From NCBI GenBank assembly GCA_947470185.1, contig CANIRZ010000016.1, positions 1 to 42,845 on the forward strand: a stretch of DNA of 42,845 nt, written 5' to 3'. Of this stretch, positions 11,301 through 20,972 are shown in pieces (position 1 is the first letter of the stretch; the number at the start of each line of letters is the position of its first letter). Source of the stretch: Sphingomonadales bacterium. GTDB taxonomy: Bacteria > Pseudomonadota > Alphaproteobacteria > Sphingomonadales > Sphingomonadaceae. The translations under genes and the position numbers were made by a program. Under the pieces are notes generated by a model that was not told the origin of the DNA, did no database searches, and saw only the letters and a list, made by a program, of their open reading frames with translations.

Positions 11301-12629
11301 ATGGAAATCCACCGTTTGCCATATGGCGCGACGCTGGCATTCCCGGATGGCGCCGAAGTCAGCGTGGGTGATCGTTTGGCCGAATGGGATCCATTCACCA
11401 TGCCGATCATCACCGAAAAGTCGGGTATTGTGAAATATCAGGACCTGATTGACGGTAAGACACTGACGGAACAGACCGACGAAGCAACGGGTATCGCCCA
11501 GCGCGTCGTTATCGAAGATCGTGCAGGCAGCCGCACCAAGAAGGAAGACCTTCGTCCCCGCATTACATTGCTGGATGACGATAGCGGCGAATCTGCCCGT
11601 TATCTTTTGGGCGTTGGAACGATGTTGTCGGTCGAAGACGGTGCAACGGTTCAGGCAGGCGACGTTCTCGCACGTGTGACCCGTGAATCGGCCAAGACCC
11701 GAGACATCACCGGCGGTCTACCGCGCGTCGCTGAATTGTTCGAAGCACGTATTCCAAAGGACAATGCAATCATTGCCAAGATTTCGGGCCGCGTTGAATT
11801 CGTCCGTGATTATAAGGCGAAGCGCAAAATCGCGATTGTACCGGAAGAAGGCGATCGGATTGAGTATCTAATTCAGAAGTCCAAGGTACTCGACGTTCAG
11901 GAAGGCGATTTCGTTCGTAAGGGCGACAATCTTATTGCTGGTTCACCGAACCCACATGATATTCTTGAAGTTATGGGCATTGAAGCGCTGGCTGAATATC
12001 TCGTTGCGGAAATTCAGGAAGTGTATCGTCTGCAGGGCGTGAAGATCAACGACAAGCACATCGAAACGATCGTTCGTCAGATGCTGCAAAAGGTTGAGAT
12101 CACCTTCGGTGGCGACACAACCCTGCTTCCAGGTGAACAGGTTGACCGCGAAGAAATGGACGCCATCAATGCGAAGCTGGGCAAAGGCCAGGCGCATGCG
12201 ACGGGCAATCCTGTTCTGCTCGGTATCACCAAGGCATCGTTGCAGACGCGTTCGTTCATCTCGGCGGCATCCTTCCAAGAAACCACACGCGTCCTCACGC
12301 AGGCCGCTGTGGAAGGTAAGAAGGACATTCTGACCGGGTTGAAGGAAAACGTCATTGTGGGTCGTCTGATCCCTGCGGGAACTGGCTCTGCCATGAACCG
12401 CATGCGAATTGCAGCAACCAGCCGCGACGTTGCTCTTCGTGCCAGCTACAAGAAGCTGCAGGAAAGCCTGATTGCGCCAGAGACAGCGGTTGAAGAGCAT
12501 GCTGCCGAACTGGCACAGGGTCCTGAAGCCGCCATTGGTGACGATGTGTTGGCAAAGGTCATCGCAGATGACCTGACCACTGAAGATGCAGCAATCGATG
12601 ACGTGATCGAAAGCGGCGAAGAAGAATAA
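8349..12629 (+). CDS. rpoC: DNA-directed RNA polymerase subunit beta-prime
   Basis: Largest RNA polymerase subunit, 1426 residues. Seen: the N-terminal zinc-binding segment [13 protein letters not shown]...CEKCG (about 70-90), the [15 protein letters not shown] segment, the Mg2+-binding catalytic motif NADFDGD at 459-465, the second zinc cluster (CGTERAL...[16 protein letters not shown]) near 815-900, the trigger-loop/bridge region with [16 protein letters not shown], and an acidic C-terminal tail. The start at 8349 is chosen over an in-frame ATG at 8328 because GAGGAA lies 6 nt upstream and MNEL is the normal N-terminus. It lies 81 nt after rpoB and ends at a strong terminator. No ribosomal-protein or elongation-factor gene follows. 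Confidence 0.98.
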   Translation: MNELSKFNNPIAKVETFDQIQIGIASPEKIRSWSFGEIKKPETINYRTFKPERDGLFCARIFGPVKDYECLCGKYKRMKYKGVVCEKCGVEVTVTKVRRERMGHIELAAPVAHIWFLKSLPSRIGLLLDMQLKQLERVLYFENYIVTEPGLTALEKFQLLSEDELLDAQDEYGEDAFTASIGAEAVKTMLMDLDLEQERTDLLDELAVTKSELKPKKIIKRLKVVESFIDSGNKPEWMILDVIPVIPPELRPLVPLDGGRFATSDLNDLYRRVINRNNRLKRLIELRAPDIIVRNEKRMLQEAVDALFDNGRRGRTITGANKRPLKSLSDMLKGKQGRFRQNLLGKRVDYSGRSVIVTGPELKLHQCGLPKKMALELFKPFIYSRLDAKGLSMTLKQAKKWVEKERKEVWDILDEVIREHPVLLNRAPTLHRLGIQAFEPVLIEGKAIQLHPLVCSAFNADFDGDQMAVHVPLSLEAQLEARVLMMSTNNILSPANGKPIIVPSQDMVLGLYYLSMDRRGEPGEGMMLSDMAEVHQAIEVGAVTLHSKIIARVPQTGEDGVERMVRFDTTPGRMLLAETLPKSHRVPFETVNRLLTKKEIGDVIDQVYRHTGQKDTVLFADAIMSLGFKYAFKAGISFGKDDMIIPEEKTEMVAETKAIVADFEQQYQDGLITQQEKYNKVIDAWSTCGDKVANAMMDKLKASPMDEHGRELPVNSVYMMSHSGARGSPAQMKQLAGMRGLMAKPSGEIIETPIISNFKEGLTVLEYFNSTHGARKGLADTALKTANSGYLTRRLVDVSQDCTIVEVDCGTERALEMRSIVQGGSTIASLGERVLGRTTAENIMGLDGKVLIPSGTLLDEPMVVAMEETGIQALKIRSPLVCESKVGVCGTCYGRDLARGTPVNIGEAVGVIAAQSIGEPGTQLTMRTFHIGGAAQLNEQSNLDATASGKVMYRDLPSIVDKRKKRLAMARNGELIIVDKDGREMEIHRLPYGATLAFPDGAEVSVGDRLAEWDPFTMPIITEKSGIVKYQDLIDGKTLTEQTDEATGIAQRVVIEDRAGSRTKKEDLRPRITLLDDDSGESARYLLGVGTMLSVEDGATVQAGDVLARVTRESAKTRDITGGLPRVAELFEARIPKDNAIIAKISGRVEFVRDYKAKRKIAIVPEEGDRIEYLIQKSKVLDVQEGDFVRKGDNLIAGSPNPHDILEVMGIEALAEYLVAEIQEVYRLQGVKINDKHIETIVRQMLQKVEITFGGDTTLLPGEQVDREEMDAINAKLGKGQAHATGNPVLLGITKASLQTRSFISAASFQETTRVLTQAAVEGKKDILTGLKENVIVGRLIPAGTGSAMNRMRIAATSRDVALRASYKKLQESLIAPETAVEEHAAELAQGPEAAIGDDVLAKVIADDLTTEDAAIDDVIESGEEE

Positions 12630-12655
12630 TCGCCGTTTCACTAAAGTTAAAGCAA

Positions 12656-12686
12656 AGCCCGCTGGAAGAGATTCCGGCGGGCTTTT
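12656..12686 (+). terminator. Rho-independent terminator of rpoBC
   Basis: A 12-bp stem starting AGCCCGC and ending GCGGGCT (one T-G wobble) surrounds the tetraloop GAGA and is followed by TTT. This is a textbook intrinsic terminator 27 nt after the rpoC stop. It separates rpoBC from the following exporter operon. Confidence 0.9.
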
Positions 12687-12767
12687 GCTGTATTAGGTGC
12701 ATAAATCACTAGCCGAATCTTCCTGCGCTGAATATACAGCATCAAAAGCTAATTGAGGACGGGTCAG

Positions 12768-14045
12768 ATGTTTGAGGCAGTACGGGCTTGGGTGAAGCGG
12801 CATCGCGTTTGGTCGGCCATCATCGCGCTGATTTTGCTGCTCGTTCTGTACCGCGCATTGCGCCCTACCCCGCATGACTATGAATATGTCAGCGAGACTG
12901 TCACGCGCGGCGAAGTGCTGCGCAAGGTGTCCGCCAGCGGCAAGGTCCGCGCGCTAAATACGATCAAGGTCGGTACCGAAGTCTCGGGTCAGGTCACCAA
13001 GGTATACGTCGATTTCAATTCGCCCGTGAAAGCAGGGCAAATCCTTGCCGAGATTGACTCGACACGCGTCCGCGCACGTGTGCAGCAGTCGGAAGCACAA
13101 GTTGCGCTTGCCCGTGCCGGCTTGCAGCAAACGGTGGCCAATGTCGCGCGATCACAGTCCGAACTTGAAATTCAGCAGCGTGATTTTGCGCGGCAAAAGG
13201 CCTTGGCGGATCGCGGCTTTGTTTCAAAGGCTGGCCTCGATCTGGCGCAGAGCAAACTCAATAGCGCGCGCAACGCGCTTCAGGTGGCACTGGCGCAAAC
13301 GCAAAGCGGCAATGCCCAAATCCGGCAGGGTACAGCAGAGCTTTCATCCGCACAGCTTGATCTGAACCGCACCGTTATCATCGCCCCCGCAAGCGGCGTC
13401 ATCATCAACAAGCTGGTTGAACCGGGCACTACGGTTGCGGCCAGTTTCCAGACGCCCAATCTGTTTGAGATCGCCGCAGACACAACCAAGATGCAGGTCG
13501 AAGCATCCGTCGACGAGGCCGACATTGGCCAGATTGTCGAAGGGCAAAATGTGACCTTCACGGTCGACAGCTACCCCGATGATGTATTTCGCGCCAAAGT
13601 GCGGCAGGTGCGCAAAGCGCCCGTCGAAACGCAGAATGTCGTGAGCTATCTGGTCATTATCGACGTCAATAACGCCGATGGAAAATTGCTACCCGGAATG
13701 ACCGCAAATGTAGAAATCATCACCGGCGCCAAGGCAAATGTGCTGCGCGTACCAACCAACGCGCTTCGCTTCCGCCCCAAATTGGCAGACCGGGGCGCAT
13801 CTAAAAAGGACAAGCCGGCTGCACCCGGTAAAAAGGAAACCCCGGCGCCAATGCTCTATCTGGCAGGATCTGACCCGTATCGACCCACACAGAAACAGGT
13901 TCAGCTTGGCCTGCAAGGTGACGACTATACCGAAGTGACTTCAGGCATCAAAGCAGGGGACAAAATACTCGTCCGGACAAAATCTCTGAAACCGAAGACC
14001 CAAACCGAAGATAATGCGGACGAAAATGACAGCGCCGCTTCTTGA
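12768..14045 (+). CDS. MacA-like periplasmic adaptor of ABC exporter (HlyD/RND adaptor family)
   Basis: Membrane-fusion protein of 425 residues that would bridge the inner-membrane ABC transporter and an outer-membrane channel. Seen: a single N-terminal membrane anchor (about 16-33), a barrel-sandwich hybrid start (GTEVSGQVTKVYVDFNSPVKAGQILAEI read across about 70-97), a long Ala/Gln-rich alpha-hairpin (about 100-200), the second lipoyl half (APASGVIINKLVEPGTTV), and a beta-barrel and membrane-proximal region with a Lys/Pro-rich insert near 350. The start is the ATG at 12768, with GAGGAC 7 nt upstream; an in-frame TTG at 12753 has no box. It overlaps the next gene by 20 bp. The substrate is unknown; MacAB relatives export macrolides, peptides or glycolipids. 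Confidence 0.9.
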   Translation: MFEAVRAWVKRHRVWSAIIALILLLVLYRALRPTPHDYEYVSETVTRGEVLRKVSASGKVRALNTIKVGTEVSGQVTKVYVDFNSPVKAGQILAEIDSTRVRARVQQSEAQVALARAGLQQTVANVARSQSELEIQQRDFARQKALADRGFVSKAGLDLAQSKLNSARNALQVALAQTQSGNAQIRQGTAELSSAQLDLNRTVIIAPASGVIINKLVEPGTTVAASFQTPNLFEIAADTTKMQVEASVDEADIGQIVEGQNVTFTVDSYPDDVFRAKVRQVRKAPVETQNVVSYLVIIDVNNADGKLLPGMTANVEIITGAKANVLRVPTNALRFRPKLADRGASKKDKPAAPGKKETPAPMLYLAGSDPYRPTQKQVQLGLQGDDYTEVTSGIKAGDKILVRTKSLKPKTQTEDNADENDSAAS

Positions 14046-14739
14046 AACGCATGATCTGGTAAAGGATTATGTGATCGGCGGCGAGGTGCTGCACGCCGTC
14101 AACAGTGTTTCCTTGACCATAAAACGTGGTGAGTTTGTTGCCATCATGGGCGCCAGCGGGTCGGGCAAATCAACTTTCATGAATATGATCGGCTGCCTCG
14201 ATGTGCCGACATCCGGCACATTGTTGCTCGACGGCATCGACACCAAAACGCTTGATAGCGATGCGCTTGCAGAAATCCGCAACCGCAAAATCGGCTTTGT
14301 GTTTCAGCAGTTCAACCTACTCGCCCGCACCAGCGCGCTGGATAATGTTGCGGTGCCGCTGATTTATGCTGGCCTTGGCTACAGCGAGCGTCGCGAGCGC
14401 GCACAAGCAAAGCTAGAGGCGATGGGGCTTGGTAACCGCCTTCAGAACACACCAGCCAAGCTCTCGGGTGGACAGCAACAGCGAGTCGCCATCGCTCGCG
14501 CCTTGGTTACCAATCCGCTCATGCTGCTGGCCGACGAACCGACGGGCGCGCTTGATACGCAGACATCGCTGGATATCATGGGTATTTTTCAGAAGCTGAA
14601 CGACGAAGGCATCACCCTCATCGTTGTCACGCACGAGCCCGACATCGCCGAATATGCCGCCCGGCGAATTGTCTTTCGCGACGGACAAGTCATTGAAGAT
14701 GCCGCTGTCAAATCGCGCCGGCGGGCAGTTGCCGGATGA
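14026..14739 (+). CDS. MacB/LolD-like ABC transporter ATP-binding protein
   Basis: Cytosolic ATPase of 237 residues that drives the exporter encoded by the neighbouring genes. Seen: Walker [10 protein letters not shown] (42-50), a Q-loop in VFQQFNLL, the ABC signature [15 protein letters not shown], Walker [12 protein letters not shown] and the H-loop VTHEPD. The Q-loop and signature spelling fit the MacB/LolD/FtsE group. In E. coli MacB the ATPase and permease are fused; here they are separate polypeptides. ATG at 14026 is preferred over 14014, although neither has a strong ribosome-binding site and coupling to the upstream gene is likely. The stop overlaps the next start by 4 bp (ATGA). Confidence 0.92.
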   Translation: MTAPLLETHDLVKDYVIGGEVLHAVNSVSLTIKRGEFVAIMGASGSGKSTFMNMIGCLDVPTSGTLLLDGIDTKTLDSDALAEIRNRKIGFVFQQFNLLARTSALDNVAVPLIYAGLGYSERRERAQAKLEAMGLGNRLQNTPAKLSGGQQQRVAIARALVTNPLMLLADEPTGALDTQTSLDIMGIFQKLNDEGITLIVVTHEPDIAEYAARRIVFRDGQVIEDAAVKSRRRAVAG

Positions 14740-15986
14740 CTAACCTTTTTAACGCAATCGCGGGCTGGGGCGTGAATATCGCGATCGCGATGACCGCGCT
14801 CCGTACCAATTTGATGCGCTCGATACTGACCACGCTGGGCGTGATGATCGGAGTTTTCTCGGTGATATTGGCCGTCGCAGTGGGCAATGGCGCGCAGGTC
14901 TCAGTGACGCAGCAAATCGCGACGCTGGGGTCCAACATGGCAATCGTCGTGCCGCAACCCGACAGCGGCAGCGGTCCGCCGCGTTCTACGGATCGTGGCA
15001 GGCTGACCGAGCGCGATGGGCAAGCTATCTTGCGTCAGGTATCCGGTGTCAGCGCAGTGGCCCCACAGATCCGGAGCAGCGTCCAACTGGTCACACCTGG
15101 CCGTAGCGCAACAACCCAAGCGACCGGCGCAACCCCCGAATATGGCATCGTGTCGAACATCACAGCATCTGAAGGGCGCTTCCTGTCCGATAGCGACATC
15201 GGAGCTGCGGCACGTGTGGTGGTGATCGGGCAGACAGTGGCAGACAAGCTGTTCGCCGATGCAAATCCCGTCGGTGAAACTGTCCGGATCAACCGCGTGC
15301 CATTTAAGGTTATCGGTTTGCTGGAAAGCAAGGGGAGTAATCTGGGCAACGACAATGACGACCAGATTGTCGTTCCGATAACGACGCTGCGTCAGAGGCT
15401 GTTGACCACGGCAACGCAAGGGCCCGACGATGTAACATTGCTGTTTGTCGGCTTCATCGACGAGGAATCGCTTCTCTTGGGCCAGCAAGAAATCAAGCGC
15501 ATGTTGCGCGATCGTTACCGGGTTGCCAAAGGCAGGATTAGCCCGTTCACCGTTCGCACAACCACTGAGATTGCCGAAACGACTGGTCAAGTGACCCAGA
15601 TATTCCAAGCCGTCTTGGTCGCGATTGCCTCAATCTCATTGTTAGTAGGCGGCATCGGCATTATGAACATCATGCTGGTTAGCGTGACCGAGCGCACGCG
15701 CGAAATCGGGCTTCGTATGGCGTTGGGCGCAAAACGGAGCGACATTAGAAACCAGTTCCTGGTCGAAGCTGCCGTTCTCTGCGTGATTGGCGGCGCCATC
15801 GGCCTGACATTAGCGCTAGTCGCCGCAGCCATTTTTCAGAAAGTCGCCGACTTTCCGGCACCGGTCGGATTGGACACAGCATTATTGTCGGTCGCGTTTT
15901 CAGCAATCATCGGAATATTGTTCGGTGGTTACCCGGCTATTCGGGCATCCCGCCTATCTCCGATAGAAGCCTTACGCAGCGAATAG
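14736..15986 (+). CDS. MacB-like ABC transporter permease (FtsX family)
   Basis: Integral inner-membrane permease of 416 residues. Seen: one N-terminal transmembrane helix (about 22-50, preceded by the amphipathic MTALRTNLMRSILTTLG segment), a large periplasmic domain of the MacB type (about 50-280), and three C-terminal helices (about 285-400) with the conserved VTERTREIGLRMALGAKR coupling loop and ending in RLSPIEALR. This is the topology of mechanotransmission-type transporters, which push substrates across the outer envelope without moving them through the inner membrane. The start overlaps the ATPase stop (ATGA). No outer-membrane TolC-like gene is adjacent, so the exit duct must be encoded elsewhere. 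Confidence 0.92.
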   Translation: MTNLFNAIAGWGVNIAIAMTALRTNLMRSILTTLGVMIGVFSVILAVAVGNGAQVSVTQQIATLGSNMAIVVPQPDSGSGPPRSTDRGRLTERDGQAILRQVSGVSAVAPQIRSSVQLVTPGRSATTQATGATPEYGIVSNITASEGRFLSDSDIGAAARVVVIGQTVADKLFADANPVGETVRINRVPFKVIGLLESKGSNLGNDNDDQIVVPITTLRQRLLTTATQGPDDVTLLFVGFIDEESLLLGQQEIKRMLRDRYRVAKGRISPFTVRTTTEIAETTGQVTQIFQAVLVAIASISLLVGGIGIMNIMLVSVTERTREIGLRMALGAKRSDIRNQFLVEAAVLCVIGGAIGLTLALVAAAIFQKVADFPAPVGLDTALLSVAFSAIIGILFGGYPAIRASRLSPIEALRSE

Positions 15987-16115
15987 TCAGAATTTCCCCT
16001 ACAATGACAGTTGAAGCAGCGGGTCGAGGCTGCGTTGACGGTTCACGATCTGTGGCAAAGCCGAAACAGGTACCGTTTCCGCCCGCAGCGCCCACCATTT
16101 AAAGGGTGGATAGCC

Positions 16116-16433
16116 TCAGTAGGAGCGATCTCTCTCATCCGCGATCTGTTCACTGATGTCGGCAGCCTTTTTGCAGGCGTCCTTGTCGCCATCTGCGCAG
16201 CGCTCGCGGGCCTTCTCACGCCGCCGGGCAAGCTCGCCGATATTTTCTTCACGGTGACGCATCTGGCGACCGCGCTTTTCATCGGACTCGGACTGGCTCG
16301 TAGTCAGTACATCGGCCGTTTTTGAAACAATCTTTACAGGTGCCGTGACAACATTCTTGACCAACGATGTCACACACCCTTGCAGCAGAAATGTTGACAT
16401 GACGGCCAAAACCAAACGCATATTACGTACCAA
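16116..16433 (-). CDS. Small putative outer-membrane lipoprotein
   Basis: A 105-residue protein with a signal peptide and a lipobox LLQGC, so Cys20 would be lipidated. The mature part begins with a short apolar, Val-rich stretch (TSLVKNVVTAPVKIVSKTADVLTTSQ) and continues as a highly charged Arg/Glu/Lys-rich helix (about 48-100) that could form a coiled coil. I recall similar small lipoproteins in sphingomonads, of unknown function, but cannot verify this here. TTG at 16433 is preferred because GGGAGGA lies 6 nt upstream; ATG at 16421 would leave the box 18 nt away. It is the last gene of a minus-strand run, 22 nt after galU. A plus-strand frame over the same bases (16011-16325) is rejected. 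Confidence 0.75.
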   Translation of the reverse strand: MVRNMRLVLAVMSTFLLQGCVTSLVKNVVTAPVKIVSKTADVLTTSQSESDEKRGRQMRHREENIGELARRREKARERCADGDKDACKKAADISEQIADERDRSY

Positions 16434-16455
16434 GATACATCCTCCCTATGTCCAT

Positions 16456-17325
16456 CTATTTCAGCAAATTCAGTGCGATCGCGCGGACCTGCTCCGCCAT
16501 ATCTGGACGCTGGAGCGCCAGTGCCAAATTCGCCTCTATATAGCCGACCTTTGATCCACAATCATAACGTTTTCCGTCAAAGGTGACTGCATTAAACGGT
16601 TGCTGCCCGATCATTTGCGCCATGGCGTCGGTAAGTTGAATCTCACCTCCGGCGCCTTTTTCCTGTCCTTCAAGGATCTGCATAACCTCTGGCTGCAGAA
16701 TGTAACGGCCTGACACGATAAGGTTTGACGGCGCGTCTTCGACCCTGGGCTTTTCAACAAGGCCAAGGACTTCCGTCACCGCGCCATTGGTTGCGCCTGG
16801 GGCAATGACACCATAGCTCGACACATCTTTATGGGGTACTTCAAGTACGCTGATGATGTTGCCGCCAATGTGTTGATAGGCATCAACCATTTGCTTCATG
16901 CAGCCGGGCGACCCGTGCATGAATTCGTCAGGAAGAAAAATGGCGAAAGGCTCATCACCGATGATATCGCGCGCGCACCAAATGGCATGACCGAGGCCTA
17001 ATGGCTCCTGCTGCCGGACATAAACGCAGTTGCCGGGCGTAAGGCGTGTATTCGCCAAAACCGAGACATCCTTGCCGCGTGACGTCATGGTGTGCTCAAG
17101 TTCGAAGGCAATGTCGAAATGGTCTTCGATTACGCTCTTGCCTCGCCCAGTAACGAAGATCATTTGTTCGATCCCCGCTTCACGCGCTTCGTTGACCGCA
17201 TATTGAATCAGCGGACTATCGACAATCGGCAGCATCTCTTTGGGAATAGCTTTTGTAGCCGGCAGGAAACGCGTTCCTAATCCAGCGACAGGGAAAATAG
17301 CTTTACGAACAGGTTTGTGCATCAT
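16456..17325 (-). CDS. galU: UTP--glucose-1-phosphate uridylyltransferase
   Basis: Makes UDP-glucose from UTP and glucose-1-phosphate, the donor for exopolysaccharide, lipopolysaccharide and glycolipid sugars (cytosol). The protein has 289 residues. Seen: the nucleotidyltransferase signature PVAGLGTRFLPATKAIPKEMLP (about 12-33), VTGRGKSVIEDHFD, the LGLGHAIWCA and FLPDEF segments, GLVEKPR, and the C-terminal RYDCGSKVGYIEANL. Start chosen at 17325 (MMHKP; 17322 is equivalent) because longer versions run into msrA and give an atypical N-terminus. It lies 31 nt after msrA in the same direction, and it may share the RND-operon transcript. Confidence 0.95.
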   Translation of the reverse strand: MMHKPVRKAIFPVAGLGTRFLPATKAIPKEMLPIVDSPLIQYAVNEAREAGIEQMIFVTGRGKSVIEDHFDIAFELEHTMTSRGKDVSVLANTRLTPGNCVYVRQQEPLGLGHAIWCARDIIGDEPFAIFLPDEFMHGSPGCMKQMVDAYQHIGGNIISVLEVPHKDVSSYGVIAPGATNGAVTEVLGLVEKPRVEDAPSNLIVSGRYILQPEVMQILEGQEKGAGGEIQLTDAMAQMIGQQPFNAVTFDGKRYDCGSKVGYIEANLALALQRPDMAEQVRAIALNLLK

Positions 17326-17356
17326 CTTATCTGCATAACGCAGGAAACCGTATTGT

Positions 17357-17896
17357 CTACGCAGAGTTGGCGAGCCGTTGGGCAAAACCTTTTTTCAGCT
17401 TGGCCAATTTGGGCGGAATGACGGCGAGGCAATAGGAGTTGCGCTGGCCCTCGCCATCCCAATATTCCTGATGATAATCCTCTGCTGGATACCAGGTGGC
17501 TGGACCTTCGATGGTTGTGACGATTGGCGCTGGCAAGTCGCCCGCGGCCTTTAAAATACCGGCTTCGGCCATTTCGCGCTGTTCGTCCGACAATAAGAAG
17601 ATGGCGGACCGATATTGGGTGCCGATGTCATTGCCTTGCCGATTGAGTTGCGTCGGATCATGGGTGGCAAAGAATATTTCGAGCAAGTCGGCGTAGCTGA
17701 TGACTTCAGCATCGAAAGCAATGCGTATTGCCTCTGCATGCCCTGTAGTACCGCCGCATACCTCTTTGTAAGTTGGATCGACTGTGTGCCCGCCAATATA
17801 GCCACTTACGACGCTGTGTACGCCGGTTAGCTGGCCAAACACGGCTTCGGTGCACCAGAAACAACCTCCGGCGAAAATGGCTTCTTCTTGAGGCAT
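17357..17896 (-). CDS. msrA: Peptide-methionine (S)-S-oxide reductase
   Basis: Repairs methionine-S-sulfoxide in proteins. The protein has 179 residues. Seen: the catalytic motif GGCFWCTEAVF with nucleophile Cys12, YIGGHTVDPTYKEVCGGTTGHAEA, FFATHDPTQLNRQGNDIGTQYRSAIF, and a C-terminal HQEYWDGEGQ segment. Start at 17896: AAGGA lies 7 nt upstream, formed by the last codons of the RND pump gene, whose stop is only 4 nt away. This argues for cotranscription and coupled translation with the pump. A longer frame back to 17980 runs inside the pump gene and is rejected. Confidence 0.95.
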   Translation of the reverse strand: MPQEEAIFAGGCFWCTEAVFGQLTGVHSVVSGYIGGHTVDPTYKEVCGGTTGHAEAIRIAFDAEVISYADLLEIFFATHDPTQLNRQGNDIGTQYRSAIFLLSDEQREMAEAGILKAAGDLPAPIVTTIEGPATWYPAEDYHQEYWDGEGQRNSYCLAVIPPKLAKLKKGFAQRLANSA

Positions 17897-17900
17897 AAGC

Positions 17901-20900
17901 TTATCCTTGAACTTGGGCGGAAACTGCGGCCTTCGCCGCATCCCCGCGCACCACCAGCAAATACATAGCTGGTGTGACAATACGTGATAGCAAAGTTGAG
18001 GAAATCAACCCCCCGATCAATACGATTGCCAGCGGTCCGTAGAGACTGCCGCCAAACAAAGCGAGCGGCATGAGGCCACCAATTGCCGTGACTGAGGTCA
18101 ACAGCACAGGCAGGAACCGCACTTCGCCTGCCTTTTCAATGGCATCGCGCAAGGTGTAGCCGCGCTGCCGCAACTGGCTCGTGAAATCGACCAAAAGGAT
18201 CGAATTCTTTATCTCGATGCCAATCAGCGCGACAAAGCCGATAATGGCAAGAAACGACAGATTGTTTCCAGTCGCCCAAAGCGCAACAAGACCGCCAAAT
18301 GTGCCCAGAGGGATGACGCCAGCGACAACCAAAGCCTCTTTAAACCGACCAAATTCGGCGACAAGAATGGCAAAAATGCTAAACAAGGCTACCACAACGA
18401 CAGGGCCGAAGCCGGCAAAGGTGTCGTTGATTTTTTCGGCTTCTCCGCCGACTGCTATTGAATAGCCTGGCTTGAGCGGAATGCTTTCCATCCGCTTTTG
18501 TGCATCAAGATTGACCTTTGACACTACAGCGCCATCCAAAATTTGGGCACTGACGCTGACGTTGCGCCGAAGGTTATTCCGGTAAATGGCGGAAGGGGTC
18601 GATTCCAGCGTTGGATTGGAAATCTCGGCCAGCTGGATTGCTTGCCCGCTGCGGTTCGTGACGTAAATGGATTCGAGGGCAGAAACTGGTTGGGTCTCTG
18701 CCAGCGGCAAGCGCACGACAACGGGATAGCTATCGCCTTCGGTATCCCGATACGTACCCGCACGCTCCCCACTTAACGCAAGCCGGATTGCACGGCGCGC
18801 CGCGCCAGCGGGGACATCCAGCAATGCAGCTTTCGCTTCGTCCACCCGCACATCAAGATCAACCTTGTCGAACGCAACAGGATTATTCACGTCTCTGGTG
18901 CCGGGGGTTTCGCGCAGCACCTGCTCCATTTTTGCCGCAAGGCGCTTCAGCTCGGCCTGATCAGGACCATAAGCGCGGAATTCCACTGGTGCGTTTATCG
19001 GAGCGCCGTTCTGGAAAAGCACCAATTTGATCCGCGCACCGGATATCTCGTCAAGCTGCTTACGCAACCGCTTTATCATAGCGCGTGACTTAGAACCTTC
19101 CCAATTGTCCATGATCGCAAGAACCTCACCATGGGTAGGGTTTTCGCCGCGTTGAAAGACATTATAGAAAACGGGCGGATTATATGCACCAACATTTTCC
19201 GCCCGTACTTTGATGGCGGGTTCTGTTTTCAGGACCGCAGAAACCTGGGCAACGATACGCCCGGTTTCGTCGATGCTAGCGCCTTGCTCGGCCTCCACAG
19301 TCACACGAAAATAGGGCGTGTCGGCGTTTGGAAACAAGCTAAAGCCAAGTAGCGGGACAAGAAAGAAGGCTGCGCAGGTGCCCGCTAACGCGCCCCATAC
19401 GGAGCGGCGGGGCCGGTCCAGCGCCCAATGCAGCATAGGGTGATAGAAACGGTCAATCTTCTGCATCAGCCATTGCAAGGCCGCGCTGCCATCCTCCGAT
19501 GCATCGTCTTTCAATATGCGGCTGGCAAGAAACGGAACAATGGTCAGCGACACAATCATCGATGCCGTAATCGTCGCCACAATGGTCCCGATGAAGCTTT
19601 GAATGAATTTTCCGGCGCCTTCGGGAAGAAAGAAAAGCGGCAAAAAGGCAAAGATCAAAACGCCTGTCGACCCCAAAACCGCCATCGTAATCTCTTTGGT
19701 GCCGTCAATCGCCGCTTCGCTGCGGCTTTTTCCCATGCGCAAATGCCGCGCGATGTTTTCGACGACGACAATCGAGTCATCGACCAGCAAGCCTAATGTC
19801 AAAATGAAGCCCGCGACCACCAACTGGCTCAGGTTAAAACCATAAGCTGATATCGCGAGCAGACCCGACGCAATCGAGAGCGGGATTGAAATCATTACGA
19901 TCACCGACGCCCGCCAGCCCAAAGGCAGAAGTGTTATCAACACGAGGAATAATGCGATCCCAAAATCGCGCGCAAGCTCGTTAAGGCGTTTCCTGATATC
20001 CTTGCTCTGGTCGAATTGGATAACGGCCTTAACATCCGCCGGAAGCAATTTTTGTTGCTTGGCGAGTTCTTCAACCAACCGATTGCGTAGCTTGGTCGCG
20101 TCAGTGCCCTGTTTCTGATTGGCTGTGATAAAAACGGCCCGTTTGCCATTATGGCTGACTTTCACGCGCTGTTCGGCTGCGCTGATTTTCACATCAGCCA
20201 CATCGCCGACGCGGATTATGGATCCGTCGTTCGAGCGAATTGGAAGGTTGCGGATGGTATCTACGTTGCGAAAGGCGCCGCCTGTTTCCACATTGAACCG
20301 TCGTGCTCCGCTGGTAACGGCGCCGGCCGGAACGTCGGCACCGCCTACACGAATGGCGTCGACCACAACACTTGCTGGCAAGCGTAACTCTGCCAGCCGA
20401 CCGGAATTGATCGATACGCTGATTTCCGGTTGCGGAAGTCCGAAGATATCCGCCTCGCGCACCTCCTTATCGCGCCCCAATGCTTCGCTAATATCGCGTG
20501 CATATTTTTCCATCCGGTACCAACTTGCCGTGTCGCTCAACAAGGCAATTTGGAGGATGGAGGCGTTGGTTGTCCGCACTTTCTCGAATTGTAGCCGTTG
20601 CAGGTCCGCTGGAAGCTGACTGCGGATCGCGGTGACTTCACGCACGGTGTCATTGAAATATTGGTCTGGGTCCCCCGACCAGTCAAACTCCACACGAATG
20701 AGGGCACTTCCATCGCTGCTGGTGGACGCAGCTTGCTGAACATCCTCCAAACCTTGAACCAGCTCTTCGATAGGCTTGGTAATGGTTTGCTCGATTTCCG
20801 CTGCATCTGCGCCTGGTTGCGATACCAGAATCGACACTATCGGCATGGAAAAATGCGGATCCACTGCACGAGGAACTTGTTGGAACGCAGAAAAACCCAT

Positions 20901-20969
20901 CGCACATAGCAGCGTGAACAAGACGAGCGTTAGCTGCCACCTACGAATTGCAACCTCTGCGATATGCAT
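17901..20969 (-). CDS. RND-family efflux pump inner-membrane permease
   Basis: Proton-driven trimeric exporter of 1022 residues (AcrB/HAE superfamily). Seen: TM1 (about 13-29), a periplasmic porter domain (30-330), a TM2-6 cluster (about 335-480) with GLLVDDSIVVVEN containing the proton-relay pair D397/D398 (equivalent to AcrB D407/D408), the second periplasmic domain (about 560-830), and TM8-12 including ALIGIEIKNSILLVDF and RFLPVLLTSVTAIGGLMPLAL. It pairs with the lipoprotein adaptor 3 nt upstream. Substrate is unknown; by sequence flavour it could export hydrophobic compounds, but nothing here excludes other cargo. No outer-membrane factor gene is adjacent. msrA follows after 4 nt. Confidence 0.95.
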   Translation of the reverse strand: MHIAEVAIRRWQLTLVLFTLLCAMGFSAFQQVPRAVDPHFSMPIVSILVSQPGADAAEIEQTITKPIEELVQGLEDVQQAASTSSDGSALIRVEFDWSGDPDQYFNDTVREVTAIRSQLPADLQRLQFEKVRTTNASILQIALLSDTASWYRMEKYARDISEALGRDKEVREADIFGLPQPEISVSINSGRLAELRLPASVVVDAIRVGGADVPAGAVTSGARRFNVETGGAFRNVDTIRNLPIRSNDGSIIRVGDVADVKISAAEQRVKVSHNGKRAVFITANQKQGTDATKLRNRLVEELAKQQKLLPADVKAVIQFDQSKDIRKRLNELARDFGIALFLVLITLLPLGWRASVIVMISIPLSIASGLLAISAYGFNLSQLVVAGFILTLGLLVDDSIVVVENIARHLRMGKSRSEAAIDGTKEITMAVLGSTGVLIFAFLPLFFLPEGAGKFIQSFIGTIVATITASMIVSLTIVPFLASRILKDDASEDGSAALQWLMQKIDRFYHPMLHWALDRPRRSVWGALAGTCAAFFLVPLLGFSLFPNADTPYFRVTVEAEQGASIDETGRIVAQVSAVLKTEPAIKVRAENVGAYNPPVFYNVFQRGENPTHGEVLAIMDNWEGSKSRAMIKRLRKQLDEISGARIKLVLFQNGAPINAPVEFRAYGPDQAELKRLAAKMEQVLRETPGTRDVNNPVAFDKVDLDVRVDEAKAALLDVPAGAARRAIRLALSGERAGTYRDTEGDSYPVVVRLPLAETQPVSALESIYVTNRSGQAIQLAEISNPTLESTPSAIYRNNLRRNVSVSAQILDGAVVSKVNLDAQKRMESIPLKPGYSIAVGGEAEKINDTFAGFGPVVVVALFSIFAILVAEFGRFKEALVVAGVIPLGTFGGLVALWATGNNLSFLAIIGFVALIGIEIKNSILLVDFTSQLRQRGYTLRDAIEKAGEVRFLPVLLTSVTAIGGLMPLALFGGSLYGPLAIVLIGGLISSTLLSRIVTPAMYLLVVRGDAAKAAVSAQVQG

Positions 20970-20972
20970 GCT

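Noticed and set aside
4067-12729. 14-bp match (AATCTTCCTGCGCT) at 4067-4080 and 12716-12729, upstream of rpoB and of the MacA-like gene
   Set aside because: A few 14-mer repeats are expected by chance in a window of this size; no further similarity around them.
16011-16325. Plus-strand 104-codon frame with a hydrophobic segment
   Set aside because: Covers the minus-strand lipoprotein, which has a signal peptide, lipobox and Shine-Dalgarno; the plus frame has none of these.
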